Positions 18,627 through 26,970 of a stretch of DNA of 64,000 bases are shown here, one piece after another (the first letter of the stretch is position 1; each line of letters opens with the position of its first letter). Origin of the DNA: Streptomyces aureocirculatus (lineage in GTDB: Bacteria > Actinomycetota > Actinomycetes > Streptomycetales > Streptomycetaceae). The DNA lies in contig NZ_JOAP01000036.1 of the NCBI RefSeq assembly GCF_000720475.1, positions 31,239 to 95,238 of the forward strand, given 5' to 3'. The notes beneath the pieces were generated by a model, which was not told the DNA's origin, did not search any database, and worked only from the letters and a program-made list of their open reading frames with translations. A program made the translations under genes and the position numbers.

Positions 18627-19259
18627 TTACGCCCGTCCTCCCGGTGGGGGACCGTAGTTGGCGGTCAGGGCCGCGGCGTACCGGTCCGGCACCCTCCGAC
18701 CCGCGAAGGTCACCGGAAGATATGACTCCAGGGCCCCCGACACGTCCAGGAACGGCCCGAACCGCGCACGCCATTCCTCCCGCTCGGCCGCACCCGGAAA
18801 CCCCCTGAAAACCGCGACCTCGGGGTCTCTTTCCCCCCAGCACCCCCACTTCCCGGAAGGCCCGGTCACAGCGATGACATCGGCCGAGATGGCGATCGAC
18901 CCCATGACGTCACCGTCCGGCTCGTAGCCGATCGCCGCCCAGTAGTCATCCGCGTCGGCCTCCACGGACAGCGAGACGGCCGGGTACATTCCGTACTCCG
19001 CCACGTAGAACGCAGCACCGTCCGGCTCCAGGACCAGCAGGTCGACGTACGGATCCCCGTGCCACCGCGCCATCGCCCGGAGGGCGGGCCAGAACTCCGG
19101 AGTGAGGACGGCATCGAACTCACAGAACAGCGAGTCACCCGCGTCCCCGGCGAAGGGCTGGTCGGGCGACTTGAAGACCAGGCCCGGCAACCTGGCACGC
19201 AGATCGAAAGCAGCCGCGCCACGGCCGCGAACATCCGCATACCCGTCGCGATCGACCAC
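18627..19259 (-). CDS. Hypothetical protein
   Basis: A 210-residue soluble protein starting VVDRDGYADVRGRG. The GTG at 19259 follows AAGAAGGGG. No signal peptide, membrane helix or known motif; it is acidic and rich in aromatic residues (for example DPYVDLLVLEPDGAAFYVAEYG). It is read in the same direction as, and downstream of, the PaaX-type regulator, with a 68-base gap, but its sequence gives no link to aryl-CoA metabolism. The longer frame reaching to 19739 is an antisense extension and is rejected. Confidence 0.65.
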   Translation of the reverse strand: MVDRDGYADVRGRGAAAFDLRARLPGLVFKSPDQPFAGDAGDSLFCEFDAVLTPEFWPALRAMARWHGDPYVDLLVLEPDGAAFYVAEYGMYPAVSLSVEADADDYWAAIGYEPDGDVMGSIAISADVIAVTGPSGKWGCWGERDPEVAVFRGFPGAAEREEWRARFGPFLDVSGALESYLPVTFAGRRVPDRYAAALTANYGPPPGGRA

Positions 19260-19327
19260 GATCGAACCCCTTCTTGTCCTCCTGCGACAGGTTGTGCCAG
19301 GCGTGGCTACAGTTCCCTCTGCATTCT

Positions 19328-20146
19328 TCAATGCCCCGCCACGAACTCCGCCCCCGCCCCTCGCAACCGCCCGTCCAGCCCCCGGAACACCTCCGCCGCC
19401 CTGCCCCCCGGCCACCCCTCCGGCAGGAGCTCCGCGGGCAGGCCCGGGTCGGCGTAGGGGAGGTGGCGCCAGGAGTCCAGGGCCAGGAGGTGGTCGCGGT
19501 AGGCCTCTTCGGGTGGGGTGTCGGGGCGGGACTGCCAGGCGCGCAGGACCGGTTCGTGGCGGTCGAGGAAGGCCTCGTGCTGGTTGGCGAGGGAGGCGAG
19601 GTCCCACCAGCGGGCCACGGCTTCGGCGGTGGGGGTGAAGCCGAGGTGGGTGCCGCGGAACAGGTCGACGTACGAAGTGAGGTGCAGGCGGGCCAGGGTG
19701 TGGCGGGTCTCCTCGTGGAGGTGCGCGGGGGCGATCCACACGCCGGGTGCCGCCGAGCCGAAGCCGAGCCCCGCGAGGCGGGAGCGCAGGACGTGCCGCT
19801 TGCTGCGTTCGGCCTCGGGGACCGAGAAGACGGCGAGGACCCAGCCGGAGTCGGGTTGGTCCGCGCGCGGGGCGTAGATGCGGCGGTCGCCGTCCTCCAG
19901 GAGCTGGCGGGCCTCGGCGGAGAGGGCGTACCCCGCCCCGCCCGTCTCCGTACGCGCGGGAAGCAGCAGGCCCCTGCGCTTCAGGCGCGACACCGACGAG
20001 CGCACGGACGGCGCGTCCACGCCCACCGGGGCGAGGAGGCGCACCAGTTCGGCGACCGCGACGGGCCCGGGCGCGGCCCGGCCGTACGCGCCGTAGAAGC
20101 TGACGATCAGGGACCTGGGAGTGTGCTGTGGGTGCTGCTCGGACAC
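19328..20146 (-). CDS. PaaX-family transcriptional regulator
   Basis: A 272-residue regulator with an N-terminal winged helix (SLIVSFYGAYGR and VSRLKRRGLLLP), the central PaaX domain and the PaaX C-terminal domain. PaaX repressors sense aryl-CoA thioesters and control aromatic catabolism. It lies 9 bases after the stop of the aryl-CoA ligase gene, so the two are one operon. The shared TGACGACAGTCA sites at 15329 and 21865 are its most plausible operators. The start is GTG 20146. Confidence 0.87.
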   Translation of the reverse strand: MSEQHPQHTPRSLIVSFYGAYGRAAPGPVAVAELVRLLAPVGVDAPSVRSSVSRLKRRGLLLPARTETGGAGYALSAEARQLLEDGDRRIYAPRADQPDSGWVLAVFSVPEAERSKRHVLRSRLAGLGFGSAAPGVWIAPAHLHEETRHTLARLHLTSYVDLFRGTHLGFTPTAEAVARWWDLASLANQHEAFLDRHEPVLRAWQSRPDTPPEEAYRDHLLALDSWRHLPYADPGLPAELLPEGWPGGRAAEVFRGLDGRLRGAGAEFVAGH

Positions 20147-20155
20147 GTGATCACT

Positions 20156-21784
20156 CTAGGCCCCGCCCGCGGGCCCCGGCCCCCGCAGCCGGAACCGCTG
20201 CAGCTTGCCCGTAGCCGTCCGCGGCAGCGCGTCCAGGAACACCACCTCGCGCGGGCACTTGTACGGCACCAGCTCCTCCTTGACGAACTCCCGCAGTTGC
20301 TCGGCGTCCGCCACCGCGCCCGCGCGCAGCACCACGTACGCCACCACCACCTGCCCGCGCCGCTCGTCGGGACGGCCCACGACAGCCGTCTCCACCACGT
20401 CCGGATGGCGGAGCAGGGCCTCCTCCACCTCCGGGCCCGCGATGTTGTACCCCGCCGAGATGATCATGTCGTCCGCGCGGGCCACGTAACGGAAGTAGCC
20501 GTCGGCGTCCCGTACATAGGTGTCGCCGGTGATGTTCCAGCCATGGCGGACGTACTCCCGCTGCCGCGGGTCGGCCAGATACCGGCAGCCGATCGGGCCG
20601 CGCACCGCGAGCAGCCCCGGCTCGCCGTCCGGCACCGGCGCGCCGGAACCGTCGACCACGCGCGCGTGCCAGCCGGGCACGGGCAGGCCCGTCGTGCCGG
20701 GGCGGATCGCGTCGTCGGCCGCGGAGATGAAGATGTGGAGCAGCTCCGTCGCGCCGATGCCGTTGATGATGCGCAGGCCCGTGCGCTCGTGCCAGGCCTG
20801 CCAGGTCGCGGCGGGCAGGTTCTCGCCCGCGGAGACGCAGCGCCGCAGCGAGGACACGTCCTGGGGGGAGGCGGCCTCCTGCAACGCGTCCAGCATCGCG
20901 CGGTACGCCGTCGGCGCCGTGAACAGCACGCTCACCCCGTGCTCGGCGATCGCGGGCAGCAACTGCCTGGGCCCCGCCTGTTCGAGGAGCAGCGAGGACG
21001 CGCCAACGCGCAGCGGGAAAACGACCAGGCCGCCGAGGCCGAACGTGAAGCCCAGCGGGGGACTGCCCGCGAACACGTCGTCCGGGCCCGCCTTGAGGAC
21101 ATGGCGCCCGAAGGTGTCCGCGATCGCGAGCACGTCCCGGTGGAAGTGCATACACCCCTTGGGGCGGCCCGTCGTACCCGAGGTGAACGCGATGAGCGCC
21201 ACGTCGTCGGCCGCCGTGTCCACGGCCTCGTACGCCGACTGCGGCGCGGCCGCCGTACGGGCGAACAGGTCGTCGGGACCCTCGCCGCCGTACGTCGTCA
21301 CGCGCAGGCCCGGCACCCCGGCCTTGGTCAGGTCGTCGACCGCGCGGACGTCGCACAGCGCGTGCGAGACCTGCGCGATCTCGCAGATCGTGGCCAGCTC
21401 CTGGGTGCGCTGCTGCGCCAGGACGGTCACCGCGACCGCGCCCGCCTTCATCACCGCGAGCCAGCAGGCCGCGAGCCACGGCGAGGTGGCGCCGCGCAGC
21501 AGCACGCGGTTGCCGGGGACCACGCCGAGTTCGCCGGTCAGCACGTGCGCGATCCGGTCGACCCGCTCCTGGAGCCCGCCGTACGTCCACACGGTGCCGT
21601 CGCCCGCGCGGAACGCCGGGCGGTCCGCGCCGAACCGGCTCGCCGTGCGGTCGAGCAGTTCGCCACCGCAGTTCAGGCGGTCAGGGCAGTGCAGCTCGGG
21701 CCGGTCGCGCACCAGCGCGGGCCACTGCTCGCGGGGCGGGAGATGGTCGCGCGCGAAGGTGTCGACGTGACCTGAACGCTCCAT
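20156..21784 (-). CDS. Aryl-CoA (benzoate/2-aminobenzoate) ligase-type AMP-forming synthetase
   Basis: A 542-residue ANL-superfamily enzyme that adenylates a carboxylic acid and transfers it to CoA. It has the P-loop-like FTSGTTGRPKG, the GYNIAGPEVEEALLRHPDV hinge region and the catalytic Lys in PRTATGKLQR. The HGWNITGDTYVRDADGYF segment matches benzoate-CoA ligases. With the two-domain monooxygenase its substrate is most likely 2-aminobenzoate or a related aromatic acid. ATG 21784 has a GAGGGGGCGAAG site upstream; the longer frame is not supported. Confidence 0.87.
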   Translation of the reverse strand: MERSGHVDTFARDHLPPREQWPALVRDRPELHCPDRLNCGGELLDRTASRFGADRPAFRAGDGTVWTYGGLQERVDRIAHVLTGELGVVPGNRVLLRGATSPWLAACWLAVMKAGAVAVTVLAQQRTQELATICEIAQVSHALCDVRAVDDLTKAGVPGLRVTTYGGEGPDDLFARTAAAPQSAYEAVDTAADDVALIAFTSGTTGRPKGCMHFHRDVLAIADTFGRHVLKAGPDDVFAGSPPLGFTFGLGGLVVFPLRVGASSLLLEQAGPRQLLPAIAEHGVSVLFTAPTAYRAMLDALQEAASPQDVSSLRRCVSAGENLPAATWQAWHERTGLRIINGIGATELLHIFISAADDAIRPGTTGLPVPGWHARVVDGSGAPVPDGEPGLLAVRGPIGCRYLADPRQREYVRHGWNITGDTYVRDADGYFRYVARADDMIISAGYNIAGPEVEEALLRHPDVVETAVVGRPDERRGQVVVAYVVLRAGAVADAEQLREFVKEELVPYKCPREVVFLDALPRTATGKLQRFRLRGPGPAGGA

Positions 21785-21864
21785 GGTGCTTCGCCCCCTC
21801 GCCGGTCGGGCGTACTGGCCGGTCGGGCGTGGTGGTGACCGGCCGAACGAGCGTATCGTGATGG

Positions 21865-21876
21865 TGACGACAGTCA
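21865..21876. promoter_or_regulatory. Second copy of the TGACGACAGTCA operator-like motif
   Basis: The 12-base inverted repeat TGAC-GACA-GTCA lies in the 131-base divergent gap between the ligase/paaX operon and the acyl-CoA dehydrogenase gene. TATCG lies before it and CGATAA after it, and related flanks (TATCG and GATAA) are also present around the 15329 copy. Confidence 0.6.
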
Positions 21877-21915
21877 ACGGTGCGCGATAAACCCGCGCGA
21901 GGGGAGAGGCCCGGG

Positions 21916-23094
21916 ATGACGGCATTCTCGCTCGATCCTGAACAAACCGCCCGCTGTGCCCGACTGCGGGAGCAGGCCGCCGAACGGCTGCTGCCACTCG
22001 TGGAGAAGGCGGACGAGGGCGCGGGAGCCGGTGCGCCCGGCCGGGTGAACCGGCCGCTGGTCGCCGCGCTCGGTGAACTCGGCCTCCTGGAGGACCTGTT
22101 CACCTCCGGCGCCCTCGATCTGTGCCTGATGCGCGAGTCCCTCGCCCGGGTCTGCACGGAGGCCGAGACCGCCCTCGCCCTACAGGGCCTCGGCGGGCAC
22201 CCCGTGCACGCGTACGGCACTCCCGCGCAGCGCGAGCGCTGGCTGCCCGCCGTGGGGGCGGGCCGCGCGGTCGCGGCCTTCGCCCTGTCCGAGCCGGGCG
22301 CCGGGTCCGACGCGGCGGCCCTGGCCCTGAGCGCCACCCCCGACGGTCCTTCGGCCTGGCGCCTGACGGGCGAGAAGTCCTGGATCTCGAACGCGCCGGA
22401 GGCCGACTTCTACACCGTCTTCGCGCGCACCGCACCGGACGCGGGCGCCCGCGGCGTCACCGCCTTCCTGGTCCCCGCCGACCGCGCGGGCCTCACCGGC
22501 GCCCCCCTCGCGATGCTCTCGCCGCATCCCATCGGCACGCTCTCCTTCGACGGCGTCCGTGTCGGCGCCGACGACGTGCTCGGCGAGGTCGACCGCGGGT
22601 TCCGGGTCGCCATGACGACCCTCAACCGCTTCCGCCCGAGCGTCGGCGCGTTCGCCGTCGGCATGGCGCAGGCCGCCCTGGACGCCACCCTCGCCCACAC
22701 GGCGGCCCGGGACGCCTTCGGCGGCAAGCTCAAGGACCTCCAGGCGGTGTCCCACCAGGTGGCGGAGATGGCGACGCGCACACAGGCGGCACGCCTGCTC
22801 GTGTACGCGGCCGCGGCGGCGTACGACCGCGGCGAGCCGGACATCGCCGGGCGCGCGGCGATGGCGAAGCTCTTCGCCACGGAGAGCGCCCAGTTCGTGG
22901 TCGACACCGCGGTCCAGTTGCACGGCGCCCGCGGCCTCCTGCACGGGCACCTCCTGGAGCACCTGTACCGCGAGGTGCGGGCGCCGCGCATCTACGAAGG
23001 CGCGAGCGAGGTCCAGCGCACCGTCATCGCCAAGGAGCTGTACGGGGCCCGGCCCCAGGAGCCGCAGCGGGAGAAGGGGACCCCCACCGCATGA
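21916..23094 (+). CDS. Acyl-CoA dehydrogenase
   Basis: A 392-residue FAD acyl-CoA dehydrogenase with the signature FALSEPGAGSDAAALA, WISNAPEADFYTVF, and the C-terminal RIYEGASEVQRTVIAKELYG. It would oxidise an alicyclic or ring-cleaved acyl-CoA in the aryl-CoA pathway. The ATG at 21916 follows GGAGAGG; it is read divergently from the ligase. Its stop overlaps the RidA gene start (ATGA). Confidence 0.9.
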   Translation: MTAFSLDPEQTARCARLREQAAERLLPLVEKADEGAGAGAPGRVNRPLVAALGELGLLEDLFTSGALDLCLMRESLARVCTEAETALALQGLGGHPVHAYGTPAQRERWLPAVGAGRAVAAFALSEPGAGSDAAALALSATPDGPSAWRLTGEKSWISNAPEADFYTVFARTAPDAGARGVTAFLVPADRAGLTGAPLAMLSPHPIGTLSFDGVRVGADDVLGEVDRGFRVAMTTLNRFRPSVGAFAVGMAQAALDATLAHTAARDAFGGKLKDLQAVSHQVAEMATRTQAARLLVYAAAAAYDRGEPDIAGRAAMAKLFATESAQFVVDTAVQLHGARGLLHGHLLEHLYREVRAPRIYEGASEVQRTVIAKELYGARPQEPQREKGTPTA

Positions 23095-23489
23095 GCCTCG
23101 ACCGCCTCAACCCCGCCGGCCTCTCCCCGCCCACCGGCTTCTCGCACGCCGTCGTCGCCACCGGCGGGCGCCTGGTCTTCCTCGCCGGGCAGACCGCCCT
23201 GGACACCGAAGGCAAGGTGGTCGGCGCCACCCTGCCCGAGCAGTTCGCAAAGGCCCTGGCCAACCTCCTCGCCGCCCTCCACGCCGCGGGCGGCACCCCA
23301 GCCGACCTGGCCCGCGTCACCGTCTACGCCACCGACGTCGCCGACTACCGCACCCACGCCCGCGAACTCGGCCGCATCTGGAAGGACCTCGCGGGCCGCG
23401 ACTACCCGGCGATGGCGGTGATCGGCACGGTGCGGTTGTGGGACGAGGAGTGCCTGGTGGAACTGGACGGGTTCGCGGTGCTGCCGTGA
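23091..23489 (+). CDS. RidA-family (YjgF/YER057c) enamine/imine deaminase
   Basis: A 132-residue RidA-fold protein with LVFLAGQTALDTEGKVVG and VIGTVRLWDEECLVELDGFAVL. RidA proteins hydrolyse enamine or imine intermediates. Since a 2-amino-substituted ring would give an enamine/imine after dearomatisation, a role releasing ammonia in this pathway is plausible; that is inference. It is translationally coupled to the acyl-CoA dehydrogenase gene. Confidence 0.85.
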   Translation: MSLDRLNPAGLSPPTGFSHAVVATGGRLVFLAGQTALDTEGKVVGATLPEQFAKALANLLAALHAAGGTPADLARVTVYATDVADYRTHARELGRIWKDLAGRDYPAMAVIGTVRLWDEECLVELDGFAVLP

Positions 23490-23502
23490 GAGCTGGGTGG
23501 CG

Positions 23503-24168
23503 TCAGGACTGAGGCGCCGGAAGCGTGGGTGAGCTGTCCGTCCAGGCTGTGTCGAACTGCTGCAGAGCGATGGAATACAGGAGCCCGGGCGCCCGGGCGT
23601 ACAGACACGGGGAGTTCCTGCCGTGCGCGGAGCTGCTGTAGAAGGTGAGGTAGGCCGCCCGGTCCGTTGCGATCACGCGGCAGATGTTGGGCAGGTTGAA
23701 GCTGCGGAGCGCGAAGTTGCTCTGTGTGCGGGCCACCTGGGCGAGATAGTCCATATTCGTCTGGACCTGGCTCCTGAGCAGCTCCGGTGTGAAGCCGGGG
23801 TCGAATCGGCCCACGTCACGCGAGCGCCGGTCGAGCCAGGAGTCGCCCGGGGTGCCGGGGTCGGGCAGCAGGACTTGAACGCACTCGGGAGTCAACGCCC
23901 CCGACCACAGAGGAAAGAAGGCCTCACGAGTGAGTACGTTGCCACGCCCCGCCATGACTTTGATCCAGCGAGCCCGGCCGAGGTCCCGTGCGACGTCCTG
24001 ATCGGCGGACGACTGATGACGGTACACACGGCCGAGCCCTGTGCCCGTGCACCAAGAGCAGGCGGCGATCAGCCACCACAGTGGTCGTGAGCCGCGCAAA
24101 AGGCCGAGGACGAGTACGATCGCGCTGGCTGCGAGAGAGCTGAGTACTCCGAACAGGAAAGCATTCAT
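23503..24168 (-). CDS. Two-helix membrane protein of unknown function (third gene of the nucleosidase operon)
   Basis: A 221-residue protein with two N-terminal membrane helices (about residues 3-22 and 28-45) and a C-terminal soluble domain of about 165 residues that I do not recognise. The ATG at 24168 is chosen because GGGAG lies 9 bases upstream; the ATG at 24177 directly abuts that site. It starts 48 bases after the nucleosidase stop, so probably belongs to that operon. Codon use is less GC-biased than in neighbouring metabolic genes. Confidence 0.6.
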   Translation of the reverse strand: MNAFLFGVLSSLAASAIVLVLGLLRGSRPLWWLIAACSWCTGTGLGRVYRHQSSADQDVARDLGRARWIKVMAGRGNVLTREAFFPLWSGALTPECVQVLLPDPGTPGDSWLDRRSRDVGRFDPGFTPELLRSQVQTNMDYLAQVARTQSNFALRSFNLPNICRVIATDRAAYLTFYSSSAHGRNSPCLYARAPGLLYSIALQQFDTAWTDSSPTLPAPQS

Positions 24169-24216
24169 GCGAGCCATCTCCCTGTGCTGGATTACCTCGA
24201 TTGATTGACTTCACGG

Positions 24217-25134
24217 TCAGCAGAGGTAGGGCAGAAGTCGTCGCAGCATGTGTGCGGCGTTTCGGGCCGCGAGTTCGTGATGTCCGTGGCCCTTCTCTTC
24301 GTCGGCGTTGTCGGACACCCCGCGGATGACGATCCAGCCAGGGTTGATGCCGCCGTAGACAGAGTTCTCCTGCCAGTATTGGCTCAACCCTCCGGCTTCC
24401 ATGTCCACTGCCAGAACCTTCTCGTGATAGTTCGTGAGGTAGCTGCGGATTTCGTTTTCGCGGTCGGTGATGACGGCCTCGCCGGACCCGATCACTCCCG
24501 GGTAGACATCGAACTCTTCCGAGGCGTGTGTAGAAAGCTGACCGGCTATGCGGGCCGGAGTGCCGTGATCGGCAAAGAAGGCGTTCACCGCATGGACGAC
24601 CGGTGCCGGCGCCTGCCGGTGCTCACCCCGGCGGCGGACGTCCCCACGCGGATTGATCTTGCGATTCTCGTAGTAGACGATGTCGGTGGAGACGATGACG
24701 TTGCCGATGCGAGCGTGGTCGTCATGGATGCCGCCACCCACTCCGACCAGGGCCCACAGCCGAGGTTCGTAGTGACGGCGCAAGTTTTCCAACGCGGCCA
24801 TCGTTGACCGTTGTCCCTGGCTCTGGCTCTGGGTGGCCACGATGCGAACGGTCGCTTGCGGAGAGGCGTGTTCGCCCCGGTAGAAGTAGAGTCCACCGGG
24901 CTCCTTGTGACGCTGCAGCTTCAGCTCGTCCACGACGGACCGCAGTTCCTCGCTGAGGATCGTGACCACTCCGACGTCCCACGCGGAGGTCCGTTCCTCG
25001 GCCGCCCCGGCGTCATTGGGGTGGGCGGTGCCGTGAGAGGGGACGGCAACGGAGACATGGGCGTGTTCTCCGACGGCGTTGTTGCTGAAGTTGTTGTTGT
25101 CGCCGTGGCTGGTGATGCCTCGGTTGGCGCTCAC
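24217..25134 (-). CDS. Purine-nucleosidase (PNP/MTAN superfamily) protein with N-terminal Gly/Asn-rich motif
   Basis: A 305-residue protein. Residues 52-305 form a phosphorylase/nucleosidase domain: VGVVTILSEELRSVVDEL, ALVGVGGGI, GNVIVSTDIVYY, the ribose-binding VLAVDMEAGG and the catalytic-loop RGVSDNADEEKG with its Asp. All key elements are present. The N-terminus carries GDNNNFSNNAVGEHAHVSV (residues 11-29), nearly the same motif as at the C-terminus of the membrane protein encoded just upstream. The GTG start overlaps that gene's stop (GTGA). PNP-like domains are known as effectors in bacterial and fungal conflict proteins; housekeeping MTAN is unlikely because of the added motif and the context. 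Confidence 0.8.
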   Translation of the reverse strand: MSANRGITSHGDNNNFSNNAVGEHAHVSVAVPSHGTAHPNDAGAAEERTSAWDVGVVTILSEELRSVVDELKLQRHKEPGGLYFYRGEHASPQATVRIVATQSQSQGQRSTMAALENLRRHYEPRLWALVGVGGGIHDDHARIGNVIVSTDIVYYENRKINPRGDVRRRGEHRQAPAPVVHAVNAFFADHGTPARIAGQLSTHASEEFDVYPGVIGSGEAVITDRENEIRSYLTNYHEKVLAVDMEAGGLSQYWQENSVYGGINPGWIVIRGVSDNADEEKGHGHHELAARNAAHMLRRLLPYLC

Positions 25135-26885
25135 TGGCTTCCTCCACCGCTGGTGTTGTGGGGTCCTGCCGACTGGTTCACGGAAACGCCGACCTGGGCT
25201 GCGTCGCCCACGGCGTTGTTGCTGAAAGTGTTGTTGTCGCCGAAGTTGAAGATGCCGCTGTTGATGATTTTGAGTGCACGGTCGTTGAACTCGGATATGT
25301 CCACATTCTTGCTATGCAGAAAATCTCCGGCGGCTCTGAGCAGCCGCTGCTCTATCGTCTTCATCCGGCCCAGGATGTCGGTCTTCTCCAACTGAATTTT
25401 GGACCACGCCTGCGCCGAACTTTCCCGTATGCTCACCCGGCTGCCGATCAGGATGTTGCGGATCGGCGTGGAGGTGAGGTCACGGGGGAGCAGTGTTGCC
25501 TTGCCCAAGGTGTAGACGTAGCGGATGATCCGCCATGAGTACTGGATCTCCGAGGACAAGATGGCCAGTTCGCGAAACGCCGCCCAGATTACGGCCACGG
25601 CGCCGTGGTGGCCGAATTCCTCGGTACGTTGGAAGGATCTCGGCGTATGGGCGAGAACGCAGGCAGCCGTGGAGATGCTCAAGGTGCGACCTTGCAGGCT
25701 GATATGCAGCAGGACGGTCGCGACGAATTCCGATCCTTCTGCGGGCGTCGAGATTTCGAGGAAGTGATGCTGCCTGGATCCGGGTGTGTTGATGATGTCA
25801 CGCAGGTCGGCCTCGGTGAACTTCTTCGGAAGAAGGGAATGGTCTACTGCCACATCAGTGTCGGCCATGTAGACACGGTCGCGGACCTGCGCGGGAAGCC
25901 GCACATCCTCGCTGTCGGTGTTCAGCAGTCGTACGGCATCGCGCAGGTAATCGACCAGCTCATGTGCCTGGAAGGGGGGCACGGGGTGCTCGCGCTCATG
26001 AAGCGGTGCTTTGCCCTCATCGTCGGGGCGCAGCAATTGGATGCTCATCGGCGGGTTCCACTGGTAGACGAGTTCACCGGCCCCGATGAACGGTGACTCG
26101 TCCCCGAAGAGCGTGAACATGGTGAGGTCGTCGTCCTCGTCCTCGTCCTCACTGTGACGGGGGCGGCGGTACACGGCACCGACGTGTTGCTGCTGTTGGT
26201 CCGCAGCTCGTTGTCGGCCTGACAGGCGTGCAGGCCGAAGGGACGGCGCGCGCAGGATGTGGTTCAGCATGAGCTGGCGTGTGGCTCCGACGCCGAGGCA
26301 CATGAGCGAGATGCCCACCGCCACGTGGAGGGCCGCCTCGGCGTGGCCTGGGTGGGTGAGCGCGGTGGTCAGCCCCGCTAGCGTCAAGGAGAGAGAGGCC
26401 ACCCCAATGCGTCGGAGCGCGCGCGTCTTCTCCGAGTGCCTTCGGGGAAAGAGCAGTTTGAGGAGGCGCCGATCGCCTCGTGCCACCGGTCCGAGACCGC
26501 GGCGTTTGGACTTTCGTCTGGGGCTCGGCTGTCGGTCGGCGTCCCGGAGCGCCGTGGCGAGGCGGAGCAGCCACAAGAGGGCAAGGCCGCAGGCGACAAG
26601 GATGGCCGTGGGCAGGGCGTTCGCACAGGCGGGGGCGACTACTGCCCCCACAACCGTTATGCGCAGTAGCGCGCTGAGCGTGGCGGCCAGCCATGCGTGG
26701 TGCATGACGGGAACGATGTCGAACCCATAGGACGGGGCGACTCGTCGGTGCGGCGCGGTGCACACCTCGTCGATCACGAGGTCGCGAAATCGTTCGTCCA
26801 CGTACACGCCGGCGCATAAGTGACGGGTTGCGCCAGTGGGTTCGCCGGTTGCTTCCTCGATCGGTGGCGCATGGGAAGTGATCAT
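25131..26885 (-). CDS. Four-helix membrane protein with C-terminal Gly/Asn-rich motif
   Basis: A 584-residue protein starting MITSHAPPIEEA. Two pairs of membrane helices (about 64-86, 92-112, 160-178, 184-203) are separated by a very basic loop. An acidic run (EDEDEDDD near 247) leads into a soluble domain of about 300 residues that I do not recognise. It ends with GDNNTFSNNAVGDAAQVGV (549-567), matching the N-terminus of the next protein at 13 of 19 positions. It is the first gene of the operon, divergent from the NrtR-like gene. The GC content is visibly lower than in the flanks, suggesting transfer. A sensor or anchor role is inference. Confidence 0.7.
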   Translation of the reverse strand: MITSHAPPIEEATGEPTGATRHLCAGVYVDERFRDLVIDEVCTAPHRRVAPSYGFDIVPVMHHAWLAATLSALLRITVVGAVVAPACANALPTAILVACGLALLWLLRLATALRDADRQPSPRRKSKRRGLGPVARGDRRLLKLLFPRRHSEKTRALRRIGVASLSLTLAGLTTALTHPGHAEAALHVAVGISLMCLGVGATRQLMLNHILRAPSLRPARLSGRQRAADQQQQHVGAVYRRPRHSEDEDEDDDLTMFTLFGDESPFIGAGELVYQWNPPMSIQLLRPDDEGKAPLHEREHPVPPFQAHELVDYLRDAVRLLNTDSEDVRLPAQVRDRVYMADTDVAVDHSLLPKKFTEADLRDIINTPGSRQHHFLEISTPAEGSEFVATVLLHISLQGRTLSISTAACVLAHTPRSFQRTEEFGHHGAVAVIWAAFRELAILSSEIQYSWRIIRYVYTLGKATLLPRDLTSTPIRNILIGSRVSIRESSAQAWSKIQLEKTDILGRMKTIEQRLLRAAGDFLHSKNVDISEFNDRALKIINSGIFNFGDNNTFSNNAVGDAAQVGVSVNQSAGPHNTSGGGSQ

Positions 26886-26907
26886 GACTTGCCCTCGCCT
26901 CGCAGAG

Positions 26908-26928
26908 TTATGGTCAATGGGACCATAA
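26908..26928. promoter_or_regulatory. Operator-like perfect inverted repeat 1, NrtR-type candidate
   Basis: TTATGGTC and GACCATAA are perfectly complementary with a 5-base spacer. The repeat covers the -10 region of the promoter for the membrane protein operon. Its core GGTCAATGGGACC resembles AGTCAATATGACC at 26945-26957 (10 of 13 positions). Confidence 0.7.
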
Positions 26929-26950
26929 GGCGCGCAGGTGTTTAAGTCAA
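26922..26950 (-). promoter_or_regulatory. Promoter of the membrane protein/nucleosidase operon
   Basis: On the minus strand TTGACT (26950-26945), a 17-base spacer and TATGGT (26927-26922) make a good sigma-70-type promoter about 37 bases upstream of the ATG at 26885. Both elements lie inside the two inverted repeats, which fits repression by a bound regulator. Confidence 0.65.
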
Positions 26951-26957
26951 TATGACC
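26945..26957. promoter_or_regulatory. Operator-like repeat 2, NrtR-type candidate
   Basis: AGTCAATATGACC contains GTCA-ATA-TGAC. Its centre is 33 bp from the centre of repeat 1, about three helical turns, so two dimers would sit on one face of the DNA. It overlaps the -35 element of the minus-strand promoter and lies just before the ribosome site of the NrtR-like gene. Confidence 0.6.
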
Positions 26958-26970
26958 TTTAGGAGTTCTC

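Noticed and set aside
24217..25134. Nucleosidase as housekeeping MTAN/PNP
   Set aside because: It has an extra N-terminal motif shared with its upstream membrane protein, sits in an odd-composition operon and is not next to salvage or methionine genes.
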